DNA of 64,000 nucleotides. Origin: Spinellus fusiger (lineage: Eukaryota; Mucoromycota; Mucoromycetes; Mucorales; Phycomycetaceae). Made by a program: the position numbers and the translations under genes. Where the stretch lies: NCBI GenBank assembly GCA_025094145.1, contig JALLLS010000002.1, positions 558,001 to 622,000 of the forward strand. The letters are read 5' to 3'. The notes beneath the pieces were generated by a model. It worked only from the letters and a program-made list of their open reading frames with translations, was not told the origin of the DNA and did not search any database. Positions 1-9,068 of this stretch are shown here, piece by piece. Positions within the stretch are counted from its first letter, which is position 1, and each line of letters starts with the position of its first letter.

Positions 1-42
1 GTATGCATTTTAATGATGATACACATACACATTAGAACTTAC

Positions 43-1282
43 ATTCTTATTGAACCGAGAGTATCTGTTGCTGATAGGATCGTACCAAAGAAAGTCACCC
101 GAGGAAAATCCAATGAGAATATCCATATGCTCACTCTGGGCGCTTGTGAGAGTGTTGATATCATGGCATGTAGGATAGGCCTTGGAGAACCCAAGCCGAG
201 CCAGGGGTTCCTAATGAATCCATGAAGAAGGATTTATTATCACTATCACTATTATTATCACTGATATGATTAAGAAAAATAAAATAAAAAGATGGATACT
301 TTATTATGACAGTGCATTGGCCACAAAGATCACAGTAAGAAAAGAAAGAAAGAGAGAGAAACATACATGACATCCAAACACTTACTTTTTCATGGTGACT
401 GTCCATCCACAAGAAGTTCATGCCTACATTAAAGAACAAGAAATCACCTTGACTGGGTTTGGAGGCCAGTGTCTTGAGAAGAAAGTCATTCGTCATGGAT
501 CTATCAATAAAGGAAGACTTGAGCTTCGAGAGACTGTTCTTGGGGCGTTTGGCGTGTCCATAGTGGCGGTGACTGCGACTGAACAGAGAAGAAAAGGAGC
601 CTACACTACTGTTGCCTCCCAAGGAAGAAGAAAGGTCGTCGGGCACGGGTTCTGGCGGTGTCAGTGTAGCATCATGGGCAAAAGTACCCGCCCCAGCACC
701 CACCCCAGCACCCGCCCCCTGAGGAAGAGGTTTGCCCTTTCCTGCTCTGTGAGAAGAGAGGAACTCGGTGTGGGTGGAGGAGAGGTGGCGTGGAGAGCTC
801 TGTTCGGTGCTGGAGAGAGATGAGCTGGAGTGGGTTCGGTGGGTGGCAGAGGCATTGGGGATGGGCAGTGCTTCGAGAGAAGAGGAGACATGGATGCTAG
901 GGAGCAGTGAGTCCGTGTGCTCCCATTCTTCTTCTTCTCCCTCCTCTACAGAGTACATGACATTATGCTCCACTCTCTCTCCTGCATGAACGTGTTCAGA
1001 GACAGACGAGGAGGCAGACGATGCCTTTGTTGATTGAACACCGAGAGAGGAGGAGAGGTGGGGTTGGAGAGAAGAAAGGTCTCCAAGTGTAAGGTGAGTG
1101 CCTGTAGTGAATTGGGGTCGTATCTCTTCCAGAAAGAACTCATGAAGAAGGGTATAGGTTCCTTCGGGAGTGCCTATCTCACTGTCAATAGAGGCTTTGT
1201 TGGAGGATGGAAAGGGCTTTAGTAGTTTGTTGGAGGGTGAGGTTGAGGCTAGACGACTGTTACTACGTGACATGCCACCCAT
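43..1282 (-). CDS. creC: CreC/WDR20/DMWD-type WD-repeat protein, N-terminal part (runs off the window)
   Basis: Exons 386-1282 and 43-210 are joined across a GT-AG intron (211-385, donor GTAAGT), phase 0. A further donor GTAAGT starts at 42, so the WD40 repeats lie outside the window. The first ~260 residues are Ser-rich and low complexity, including a Gly-Ala run. The conserved part follows: FFNVGMNFLWMD near residues 281-292, then across the intron EPLARLGFSKAYPTCHDINT and DILIGFSSGDFLWYDPIS. These blocks are the signature of the CreC/WDR20/DMWD family. In Aspergillus CreC stabilises the deubiquitinase CreB in carbon catabolite repression; animal WDR20 activates USP12/USP46. The start ATG at 1282 is the first of the open frame; MSRS four codons in is an alternative. 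Family is clear, the gene symbol is by analogy. Confidence 0.82.
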
Positions 1283-1892
1283 GACCAGGCTCTAAGGAAG
1301 TGGTGATGAGCCTATCCACAGCCACAGTCTTCTTCACTCACTGATTGAAGGTAGCTGTCCATAGTCTTCAGATATCTAGACTCTATAGAGAAGGAGAGAT
1401 AAGGAAGAGGAAGAAGAAAAGATAAGGAAGAAGAGACACTTTTCAAGTAGTAAAGTGGGGTAGAAATGACAATGTGTGACTTGTACACTTCCATGCTTTG
1501 TCTTTCTATTTATGTCCTATCTTCTTGTTACTGTTTCCATCACTGGGCGGCAGTGCAAGTGATTCGTTAGTTTCTATTCTCCCATCTATGCTCTTTAATG
1601 TCACTAGAGTCACTCTTCCTATGGAAATCCATAGCTTTGGTATCTATGACTTTGGTATCTATGGCTTTGGTATCTATGACTTTGGTATCTATGGCTTTGG
1701 TATCTATGGCTTTGGCATTTATGGCTTTGGTATCTATAGCTTGGCAATCCAATGCTATGAAAATATTAAGACTACAGCTGCCATTCTATTCTATTCAACT
1801 TCCTACCCATCTACCACTGCTCCTGCTACAGTGCTGCTGTTGTGGGTGGTGGTGAGGGTGGGCGTGGGCCATAAAGAGTGCTCTCGGGTGTA
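1283..1892. other. Intergenic spacer with a minisatellite
   Basis: Between the divergent-free pair of minus-strand genes. It is pyrimidine rich and holds the 15-bp minisatellite listed separately. No exon supported by splice sites or family similarity was seen. Confidence 0.6.
1636..1740. repeat. 15-bp minisatellite, seven units
   Basis: Seven head-to-tail copies of a unit reading TTTGGTATCTATGRC, the sixth with two changes (GGCATTTATGG). The unit length is a multiple of three, so the + strand reads as FGIYG/FGIYD repeats, but I see no supporting gene structure and consider it non-coding. Confidence 0.9.
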
Positions 1893-3388
1893 CTAAGGAC
1901 TGTTCTTTGGTGTAGGGCTCGCTCTATAATATGATGGCGAGCAGAAGGGTTGTATAGGAATGTCAAGCCATCTCCTAGTGTTATATTCATAGGCACTGTA
2001 GAGAGAAGAGTCACTTTGCTGTGGAGAGAAGAGTTGCTTACAGAACCACATCCATATCTTGTCACCAAACACTGAACACCAATTGGCCTTGGCTCCACGA
2101 TCCCATAACTGTGCATCGGGTTGGACACTCACCACCTCATAATTCATACCACTCGTATCAAAATCCACCCTAATCTCATACATACGCGTATTGATATGCT
2201 CTATGGTGGACTCATTGTGCGTAACATAATAGATGTGAATCACAGAGAACCCACACATTGTCATTCCAAACAGAAAGGTGCTTCTACAGTGTGAGATAGA
2301 GTGGGATGGAGTGGGGCTTACATGAGCAGCAATACAATCCACTGTGGATCTATTTTATCGCTCTTTTGTTGAATGTGAGAAGAGTGTCGATGGAGTGTCG
2401 ATAGAATCTCTCTCTCTCTCTATAGCCACTCCTGCTTCTTACTGTGTATTCTTACTCTGTACAAAAAGATATTCATCACAATGGGAAATCCACTGCACAT
2501 AATCCAAAGACCATAGAACCCAGTGTAGAAGATAAACAGACAAAAGTACTTGTAGTTTCTATAACCCACACAGCCATTGATCCTGACCCATCAGTTGTCC
2601 ATTCTCTATAGGCCAAGGTCACCTACCATGGGCAATGACTATCCAGCAATGCGACAGTTATTAACACACAGATGTTTATATGCATACAAGTAGGAATACT
2701 TTACTGGTCCATCTTTAGTACACATGCATTGCACTCTTTGCAGTGATGTGCTCTGTCGGGTTTAAACCCACGACATAGAGAACAGTAGCGTAAAGAGCCA
2801 TCTTCTCTTGCTATGGATAGTAGCGGCAGAGAGATAGGGCCACTCAGTATCAGAGGTCTTTGAATTGCTGCCTCAAGGGAATTGAGGGCATTTGGGTGGA
2901 GCAAGTTGAACTACAAAAAGACAAGGCCAATACAGCCTCATTATCACTCTTCTTTCTTCCTTCTTCCTTCTTCCTTCTTCCTCTGCTAATGTACCTGTGA
3001 CGGGTTTCCCGGAGAAGAGAAAAGAGCACAGGAATAAGATATAACAGCAAGAAAACATAAAAGAGTATCAAAGACAGTAAAGGCGACTATGTATGGAGTC
3101 AAGAGTACATATGGAAAGATTAAAAAAAAAAAGATAAAAAAAAAGAGTCACTCGTAGCCATGGCCGTCTGTTTGCCTGTCTGTTGATGACTTACTGCCTG
3201 TACCAGCACACTTTTGGTGGAATAAAAGAGGCACTGTTTAATGAAGTTAGAGTTGGGATGAGGAGAAAAGGGGTGAATGACCTACAGTTGACTTGGAATA
3301 CGTTAACAAACCACGTATACATTAACAGGACATAGACAATAAGAGGCAATATGTAGTTGGCTATGGATAATCCATTGTAGAAGGACAT
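1893..3388 (-). CDS. DHHC palmitoyltransferase (PFA3-like), eight exons
   Basis: Protein S-acyltransferase of endomembranes. Exons: 3286-3388, 3195-3233, 2995-3086, 2705-2910, 2627-2638, 2456-2582, 2322-2362, 1893-2283; phases close to give 336 aa. The order is as in the family: two N-terminal membrane segments (residues ~10-30 and ~50-75), SSPGNPSQ (a TDPG-like motif), the Cys-rich domain with RYCSLCRGFKPDRAHHC and CNACVLKMD, DHHCPW at ~147-152, INGCVGYRNYKYF, two more hydrophobic segments, and a cytosolic tail with WDRGAKANWCSVFG, close to the NPWDLG..NW..VFG block of yeast Pfa3. DHHC is the catalytic motif. Its core is encoded by a 12-nt exon (2627-2638). Start chosen at 3388, directly before the first membrane segment. 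The exon at 2322-2362 has an acceptor chosen by frame and is the least certain. Confidence 0.88.
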
Positions 3389-4229
3389 TGGAGGTTAAGA
3401 ACAGCAGAACCAAGGAAAACAACCGTCAGTCAGCACAGGGAAGCAGAACAAGACAATAGAAGAGGTGGTACTATTTATTATTATTATTTTTACTCGGGCC
3501 ATGTGGGTACAGATTTTGGGACTATTCTGTATTTGCAACTGTGTCTGCCAGTGTAAGATAATAATAGGAAAAAGGTGACCTTTCTGGACTGACTTGTACC
3601 AGACTGTATTTTGTCTTTATTTTCTCGGTCCTTGGCCATGGTAAATAAGAAAGAGAAAAGAGAAAAGGTGGCCTCTCTCTAAGCCTAGTCTGCAGGTAGA
3701 CTATGCGTATTCTGTAGAGATACAGTATGGATTCCTATAGTTATTCATAGAAGATCACCATCACACACAACACCCAAGAACAGTTGGCATTCGTCCATTG
3801 CATAGTAACCACAGAATAAGGACGTATTCAACTATGAGTATATTCTAATAGCAAATAAACATGTTTATCTCTTGTGTTATTAGTGTTGGTGTTATTATTA
3901 CAAAGATGTGTATGCTTTGAATGTTGTATGTATGATCTATTGAGTCTAGGATCAGTGCAAGAACCATCTCATAGAATTCAATGGATCAATCAGTTTCTAT
4001 GCTTTGAAGAAGTGTTCAGGAAGGTACTTGTAGTGAACGGAACAGCTGCCTATTTCTTCTATTGTCATTTTCCTCTCCTACATTGTTATAGCCTTGGAAG
4101 AACAGAGCAAGCATCTCAGGAGTATCCATCGTTTTAGTAATAAGGACGAATATCATCCACACTAACAAAAGAAGTGAGTTACTGTAGCCATACTTTCCTT
4201 GTAAGCCGTCTCTCTCTCTCTTTAAATAT
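3389..4229. other. Intergenic, no gene seen
   Basis: About 840 bp between the palmitoyltransferase start and the Tc1 element. Contains the promoter side of the upstream gene. I found no credible exon or RNA gene. Confidence 0.5.
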
Positions 4230-5507
4230 AAAGTGACCCGACAAATGTAATCGACCATTTCAAATTTCAGGCTATTCTTATACCAAAAATAATAAACACT
4301 ATTCTTTCTTTCTTTAATAACAATTCTTTTTCTCTAATGTCTGACTCATCCAACACCGTGAACATCTTCACCAAGATCCCCAAGATGTATAGGAAATAGA
4401 CAAGCCTCGAGACTCGTTCAGCCATTCTCCATGAGGTGCTGAACATGAACAACACTCTGGCCGAGGCATCTTGTATGTTTAATGTTTCTCCCACCACTGT
4501 AGGGGACATTGTGAAACACTTCAAGAAGACGGGCTTGGTAGTACCTTCTCCCAAGAGTGGCCGACGAAGAAAGTTGGACAACAGGGCCCTCCGGTAGTTG
4601 AGAAGTGAAGAACAGCAGTCAGTGATTCTCACCAGACCAAAGAGGCCATTAGATAAGCATGGCTATCAAGGTATCAGACAATACTCTGAAGAGGTACCTT
4701 GATGAGATCGGCTTTTACTCTTTCAGTCCAGTGGTGATGCCTCGTCTCACCAAGAAACATATGAAGGCAAGGCTCCAGTGGGCCCATAAGCACGTTGGTT
4801 GGACCCATGAGCAGTGGCAAGAGGCGCAAAAGTCATCAGGCAGCCTGGTACGGCCTTTGAGCCTAAGAATGTCCTAGAAATGGGGAAGTTTGGAGGTGGA
4901 GTGATAGTATGGGGCTGTTTCAGTGAGGAGGGTGTTGAGAGATGGATCGTAGTGGAGGGTAGGATACACTCCAACAGCTACATCAATGTCTTGGGAGAAG
5001 TCTACTGCCATGAACTCAAGTAATTCTCTTTCCTAAATCCTGGAGTTAGTTACCGCCTACAGGAGGACAATGCTAGACCCCATACGAGCAAGGAAACTTG
5101 TGAATGGAAGGCAGCAAAGAGTGTGAGAACTCTTCCTTACTGGCTCTCACAATACTGATCTCAATCCAACTGAGCATCTATGGGCCCACCTCAAGAAGGT
5201 TATTAGGAAGAACAGGATGTTGTATACCACCAAGGAGAAGTTGGGGGCGTCCTTGATGCTGGAGTGGGGCAAAATATCGAAGGTAGTATAACAAACACCC
5301 TTATTGCCAGCATAGAGAAGAGATGCCAGGGGGGTCACAGTAGCTATTGAGTGACCTGCAAATAAAACCTTTTTTTGTATTATTAACACTACTATCTTTA
5401 TACATTGAAGGTTTTATGTTTCTATCTGATAGATTCATGAAGTTATAACACTATTAAGAAAAGTATGAAACTAAAAAAAAAAGGTGGTTACTTTTGAGGG
5501 TCACTTT
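4230..5507 (+). mobile_element. Tc1/mariner transposon, dead copy with terminal inverted repeats
   Basis: The ends AAAGTGACCC (4230-4239) and GGGTCACTTT (5498-5507) are perfect 10-bp inverted repeats, with further imperfect matching inward for ~15 bp and TA dinucleotides outside, as expected for Tc1 target sites. Span ~1.28 kb fits a Tc1 element. It encloses the transposase relic described separately. Old enough to have many stops. Confidence 0.8.
4335..5350 (+). pseudogene. Tc1-family transposase relic
   Basis: In frame-shifting pieces the + strand shows a helix-turn-helix block (SPTTVGDIVKHFKKTG, 4485-4540), an AT-hook-like GRRRK, the linker HKHVGWTHEQW (4789-4818), GGGVIVWGCF (4892-4921), the second catalytic Asp block EDNARPHTSK (5065-5094) and the DLNPTEHLW block (5158-5184) with the third acidic residue. 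The block carrying the first catalytic Asp (SDES type) is missing: EQWQEAQK jumps straight to the RQPGTAFEPK block, so an internal deletion sits near 4820-4835. Stops at 5021-5023 and elsewhere. Non-functional. Confidence 0.88.
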
Positions 5508-6240
5508 TATCAGATTAAATGTGTTGGATGTGTGTACGCAAATCAAACTCGATATCTCAACAAAGACTGTTCCCAATGCACCCATAGATTTCTTAAAAAA
5601 AAGGACCATTAACCAAGTACAAGAACTGCTAGCCTGCTATCCTCCCAGTTATAGATTTGCTAAAAAAAAAACTCCATCTATTATGATGTTAAAGCTAATC
5701 CAACCAAGCACATGTACGCATTTTCTGAGCTGGGCCAACTATGTGAAGAGAATGGAAACAGATATTTCAAGTGCTTCTCACTTCGTAAAAGCTTCATTCC
5801 CTCTCACATTACGATAGACACAAAGATACACACATCCTAAATATTAAGAAAACAAGAGCTATACAGACAACAGGTTTGATCTTTGGGGTCATGCAGTCAA
5901 TCTAAAATCAAAGATGTTCAAAAATCAAGGTATAGATAGGTCAATGAGATGTCAAGGTACATAGAAACCGATGGTGTGACAGTGTTGGTCGCAAAGCACC
6001 TATTGATAAAGATCATATTGAATCTATTGAAGAGCTATCTTAAGCTACATAATCAGAAACAAAAGACAAAAACTCATCCTTCTCTCTCTTCAAATAGGTG
6101 TTCAAACCAAAATTGTATAAGACAAGACATTGAAGCTTTGAGAATCGTGATCTAGCTGCTACATTGAACTTTAGACATACTCTAATGTCTCAAAGAGAAA
6201 ATGGTACCCGCCCAGAGCGCTTTTGTAGATAGAACAAAAG
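5494..6240 (+). pseudogene. Relic of a RuvC/zinc-ribbon (TnpB/Fanzor-like) protein, copy A
   Basis: Broken frames carry blocks I associate with a large repeated protein family of Mucorales. An N-terminal part reads HMYAFSELGQLCEENGNRYF then FSLRKSFIPSHITIDTK (5709-5826), followed by DLWGHAVNLKSKMFKNQ (5879-5929) and RYIETDGVTV (5955-5984). After a gap the C-terminal end reads NRCSNQNC (6097-6120) and, one frame over, NRDLAATLNF plus GTRPERF (6142-6228). NRD..A..N after a Cys-rich stretch is the layout of the zinc ribbon plus RuvC-III Asp of TnpB and Fanzor nucleases. The central RuvC-I/II region is absent. It abuts the Tc1 right end. Family recall is from memory; the nuclease link is inference. 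Confidence 0.55.
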
Positions 6241-6249
6241 AAAGCACGA

Positions 6250-6616
6250 CACAAATGATACAATTAGAACCAAGAAAAGGCCCAGGCCTTCTGGTTCATC
6301 CCCATCCTTCTCTCTGATTATCGCTGGAACCATAGTTGACTAACTGACGGAAACCCATGATACCGGTAAACTATCTAAAAAGTGATAATGAAGTGTATCT
6401 TATTCGATTTTTTCATGCAAAAAGATATTATAATGTCTAGTAAATACACACTCATAAAAAGACAGAGAATCCACAAGTGAATCCATGCTCATTATTCTTG
6501 GTGTAGGATGACATGGTTATTCATACAGCCATTACTGAATACACCCTGCTATTTATCTATACCATTCAGTCTGCTCACAGACAACCAGACACCCTCCTTC
6601 TCTATCTTCTATCTCT
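6250..6616. other. Intergenic, no gene seen
   Basis: Downstream flank of thymidylate synthase. The first ~100 bp may still belong to the decayed copy A element (a frame reading HPSLSLAGTIVD-like text). Nothing else recognised. Confidence 0.4.
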
Positions 6617-7587
6617 TTATACAGACATCTTCATGTCTAGTTTGCCATGGGGTGTGTAGTTGTCCAGAATAAAGTCCTCATAACAAAAGTCATCAATAGA
6701 GCTCAATGGACGGGCAAACTGAAGGGTAGGAAAGGGTCTTGGCGCACGCTCAAGCTGTTCTTTCAATGCTGGTATATGATCCACATAGACATGAGTATCT
6801 CCCATGGTATGAATAAACTCTCCTGGCTCAAGATCAGTGATGTGGGCAATCATACAAGTAAGAAGAGCATACGAAGCAATGTTAAAGGGCACACCCAGCC
6901 CCATATCGCAGGACCGTTGATACAACACACAGGACAGACGGGCTCTTCCTTCTGCTGGCTTATTGGACACATAGAACTGACAAAAGGCATGACAGGGAGG
7001 AAGTGCCATCTTTGGAATGTCTTTTGCATAGAAATATCAGTCAACAGCACACAAAGAGAAAGAGAGAAAGAGAGAAAGAGAGGGGGGATTTTACCCGCAG
7101 GATTCCAAGCAGACAGAATAATACGACGATCCGCTGGGTTGTTTTTTATCTTATCAATGACTTGTTGGAGTTGGTCCACACCCTGGCCAGTATAGTCTGT
7201 GTCGCAATCCACATACTCTGCTCCAAAATGACGCCACTGGAATCCATAGACAGGTCCGAGATCATTTTCTTTGCGATGGGTGAGTCCAATACTATCCAGG
7301 TATTGACGGGAGCCATTGCCATCCCATATCTTCACATTACGGTCATGAAGGTGTTTGGCGTTGGTGTCTCCCTTTATAAACCACAGCAGTTCTTCTGCGA
7401 CTGCTCTGAAGAACACCCGTTTTGTAGTTAGGAGAGGAAACACGTTGTTGTGTAGTGAGAAACAAAGCTGAGGAGGGGCAAAAATAGCTCTTGTGCCTGT
7501 GCCTGTTCTATCATCCCGGTGTTCTCCATTGTCAATAATACGCTTAATAAGGTCAAGGTATTGGTGTTCTTCATTGGCAAAAGACAT
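6617..7587 (-). CDS. thyA/CDC21/TYMS: Thymidylate synthase
   Basis: Converts dUMP to dTMP with methylene-tetrahydrofolate. Exons 7095-7587 and 6617-7020 flank one 74-nt intron (donor GTAAAATC, acceptor AAAAG), phase 1, giving 298 aa, the usual eukaryotic core length without a long N-terminal extension. Visible family blocks: RDDRTGTGT (phosphate-binding Arg, ~24-32), [52 protein letters not shown], then [14 protein letters not shown] with the catalytic Cys at ~174, [20 protein letters not shown] and [14 protein letters not shown]. Intact; no DHFR fusion. Start ATG at 7587 precedes the conserved EEHQYL block. Very secure. Confidence 0.98.
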
Positions 7588-8355
7588 GGTAAGAGCAAGT
7601 GTCTATCTATCGGTCTATAGAAATATAGATAGAAATATAGATAGAAATATAGATAGAAATATAGATAGAAATATAGATAGAAATATAGATAGATGTAGAT
7701 AGAAATATAGATAGATGTAGATAGAAATATAGATAGATAAAGAAATGCACTGAGTGAGAAACAGAACGTGTTTGTTGGAGTCTAAAACACGTACAAAATA
7801 AACGCGTGCTTTCCAACACCAAAGCGCGAGTGTGACAAGGAATGGTACTGTCTTTTCTCTCTCTGGAATAAGTCATTGAAGATCAAAGGCTTTTTAATGG
7901 ACTTGCATATAATGTAGAAATGACACTCAGAATGACACTCCAAATGACACTCCAAATGACAATCAGAATTCATCGTAATTTAACAGTAGACTGCTGCACC
8001 AGGAAATTGTAATTCTTCATCTGTAATTGTCAAGACAGCTTTTGTGAGACATGAGGGGAGTGTCACAACAGACAAGAAAAGAATGGCACAGCCTTTATTT
8101 AATCTTCTTTCCTGACCATTACTTTTTTATTTTTATTTTTATTTTTACCACCACACAATAGAATGGATTTCTTTGTTTCTAAGCCACTCCTTTTGCTTAT
8201 AGACAAAGAACAAACACTCCTAATGTGAAGGAAATAGAGTCTCTCTTTCCTCTTTATATTTATATTTATATATTTATATCAATATATATCAATATATATA
8301 TATTAGTATATATCATCATTTATATATAAAAGACACATTTATTTTATTTCACCTG
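7588..8355. other. Divergent intergenic region with simple arrays
   Basis: Lies between thymidylate synthase (-) and the 93-codon gene (+), so it should contain both promoters. Holds the 12-bp array at 7612-7740, a short array of TGACACTC-containing units (7920-7966) and a TATATATAAA stretch (8321-8330) about 25 bp before the next start. Confidence 0.5.
7612..7740. repeat. 12-bp array (ATAGATAGAAAT)n
   Basis: Around ten units of ATAGATAGAAAT with occasional ATAGATGTAG variants, 25-150 bp upstream of the thymidylate synthase start codon. Confidence 0.9.
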
Positions 8356-8637
8356 ATGGCATCTCTCCATAACCAAATGCCACCCTCAGAATATGATGTT
8401 GACGCCAATCTTATTATTCATCTTTCAGAGAGACACCCTCTCCTTGAAATACGCATAGAAGTTGCTCCTGGTGTTTCTATTCCCCTCATTGTCCACGCTA
8501 GAGACAGTCCCTCAGTGCTTGTCGACAGTTTAATACGTCGCCACCAACTCTACATTACTCAAGAATCAAAGAATCAATGGATACATACTCTTTCTCTTAT
8601 TATCCAGGCCGCTATCAAAGGCAGATCTCTGCACTAA
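8356..8637 (+). CDS. Small single-exon protein, 93 aa, unknown function
   Basis: Open from ATG 8356 to TAA 8635-8637 with coding-like composition unlike its A+T-rich surroundings. The centre (residues ~20-66) alternates charged and hydrophobic residues, with LLEIRIEVAPGVSIPLIVHA followed by DSPSVLVDSLIRRHQL. That pattern of a short beta pair, an xGD/xDSP turn and a helix resembles a small domain often seen at the ends of fungal proteins, but I cannot name it. A TATATATAAA stretch sits at 8321-8330. Could be a complete short protein or the only exon of one. Confidence 0.55.
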   Translation: MASLHNQMPPSEYDVDANLIIHLSERHPLLEIRIEVAPGVSIPLIVHARDSPSVLVDSLIRRHQLYITQESKNQWIHTLSLIIQAAIKGRSLH

Positions 8638-9068
8638 GTGGTATTTCAACTATTAAAAAAAAGTGTGTATCCTTCCATTCGTTTATAGAAGAGGTTTGTG
8701 AATAGAACACACCCATTTGTACGAGAAAGATGGGGGTTTGTCAGCTACACAATGGATCGATTGGGGTCAATTTAGTACAATAATAAAATGTACTGTATAA
8801 AGACAGAAAGAGAATACGTTTGATTGCATGATCATAAGCAGTAAAACAGGGATCATCCACAACACCTGTTTCAGTAGTGCGCTATAGATACACAACAGGA
8901 GGAGGAGGAGGAGGATGATCAACACCTCTTTATTATCATTATCATTATCATTATCGACCATCTTACATAGAGAACTCTTTCTTTTCTTTTAAATAAATAA
9001 AAATATTATTACATCTACAGTTGTTGGTATACGTAAAACAAAGGAATAAAGACAACCTCTTGTTTTAC
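8638..9068. other. Convergent intergenic region
   Basis: Shared 3' flank of the 93-codon gene and MET10. Contains a GGA/ATTATC simple-sequence patch (8899-8956). No gene seen. Confidence 0.5.

Noticed and set aside
392..823. 143-codon + frame at the window start
   Set aside because: Antisense to the CreC-type exon.
1498..1896. Open frame on + reading FGIYG/FGIYD repeats
   Set aside because: Created by the 15-bp minisatellite, which has no stop in any useful frame; no splice or homology support.
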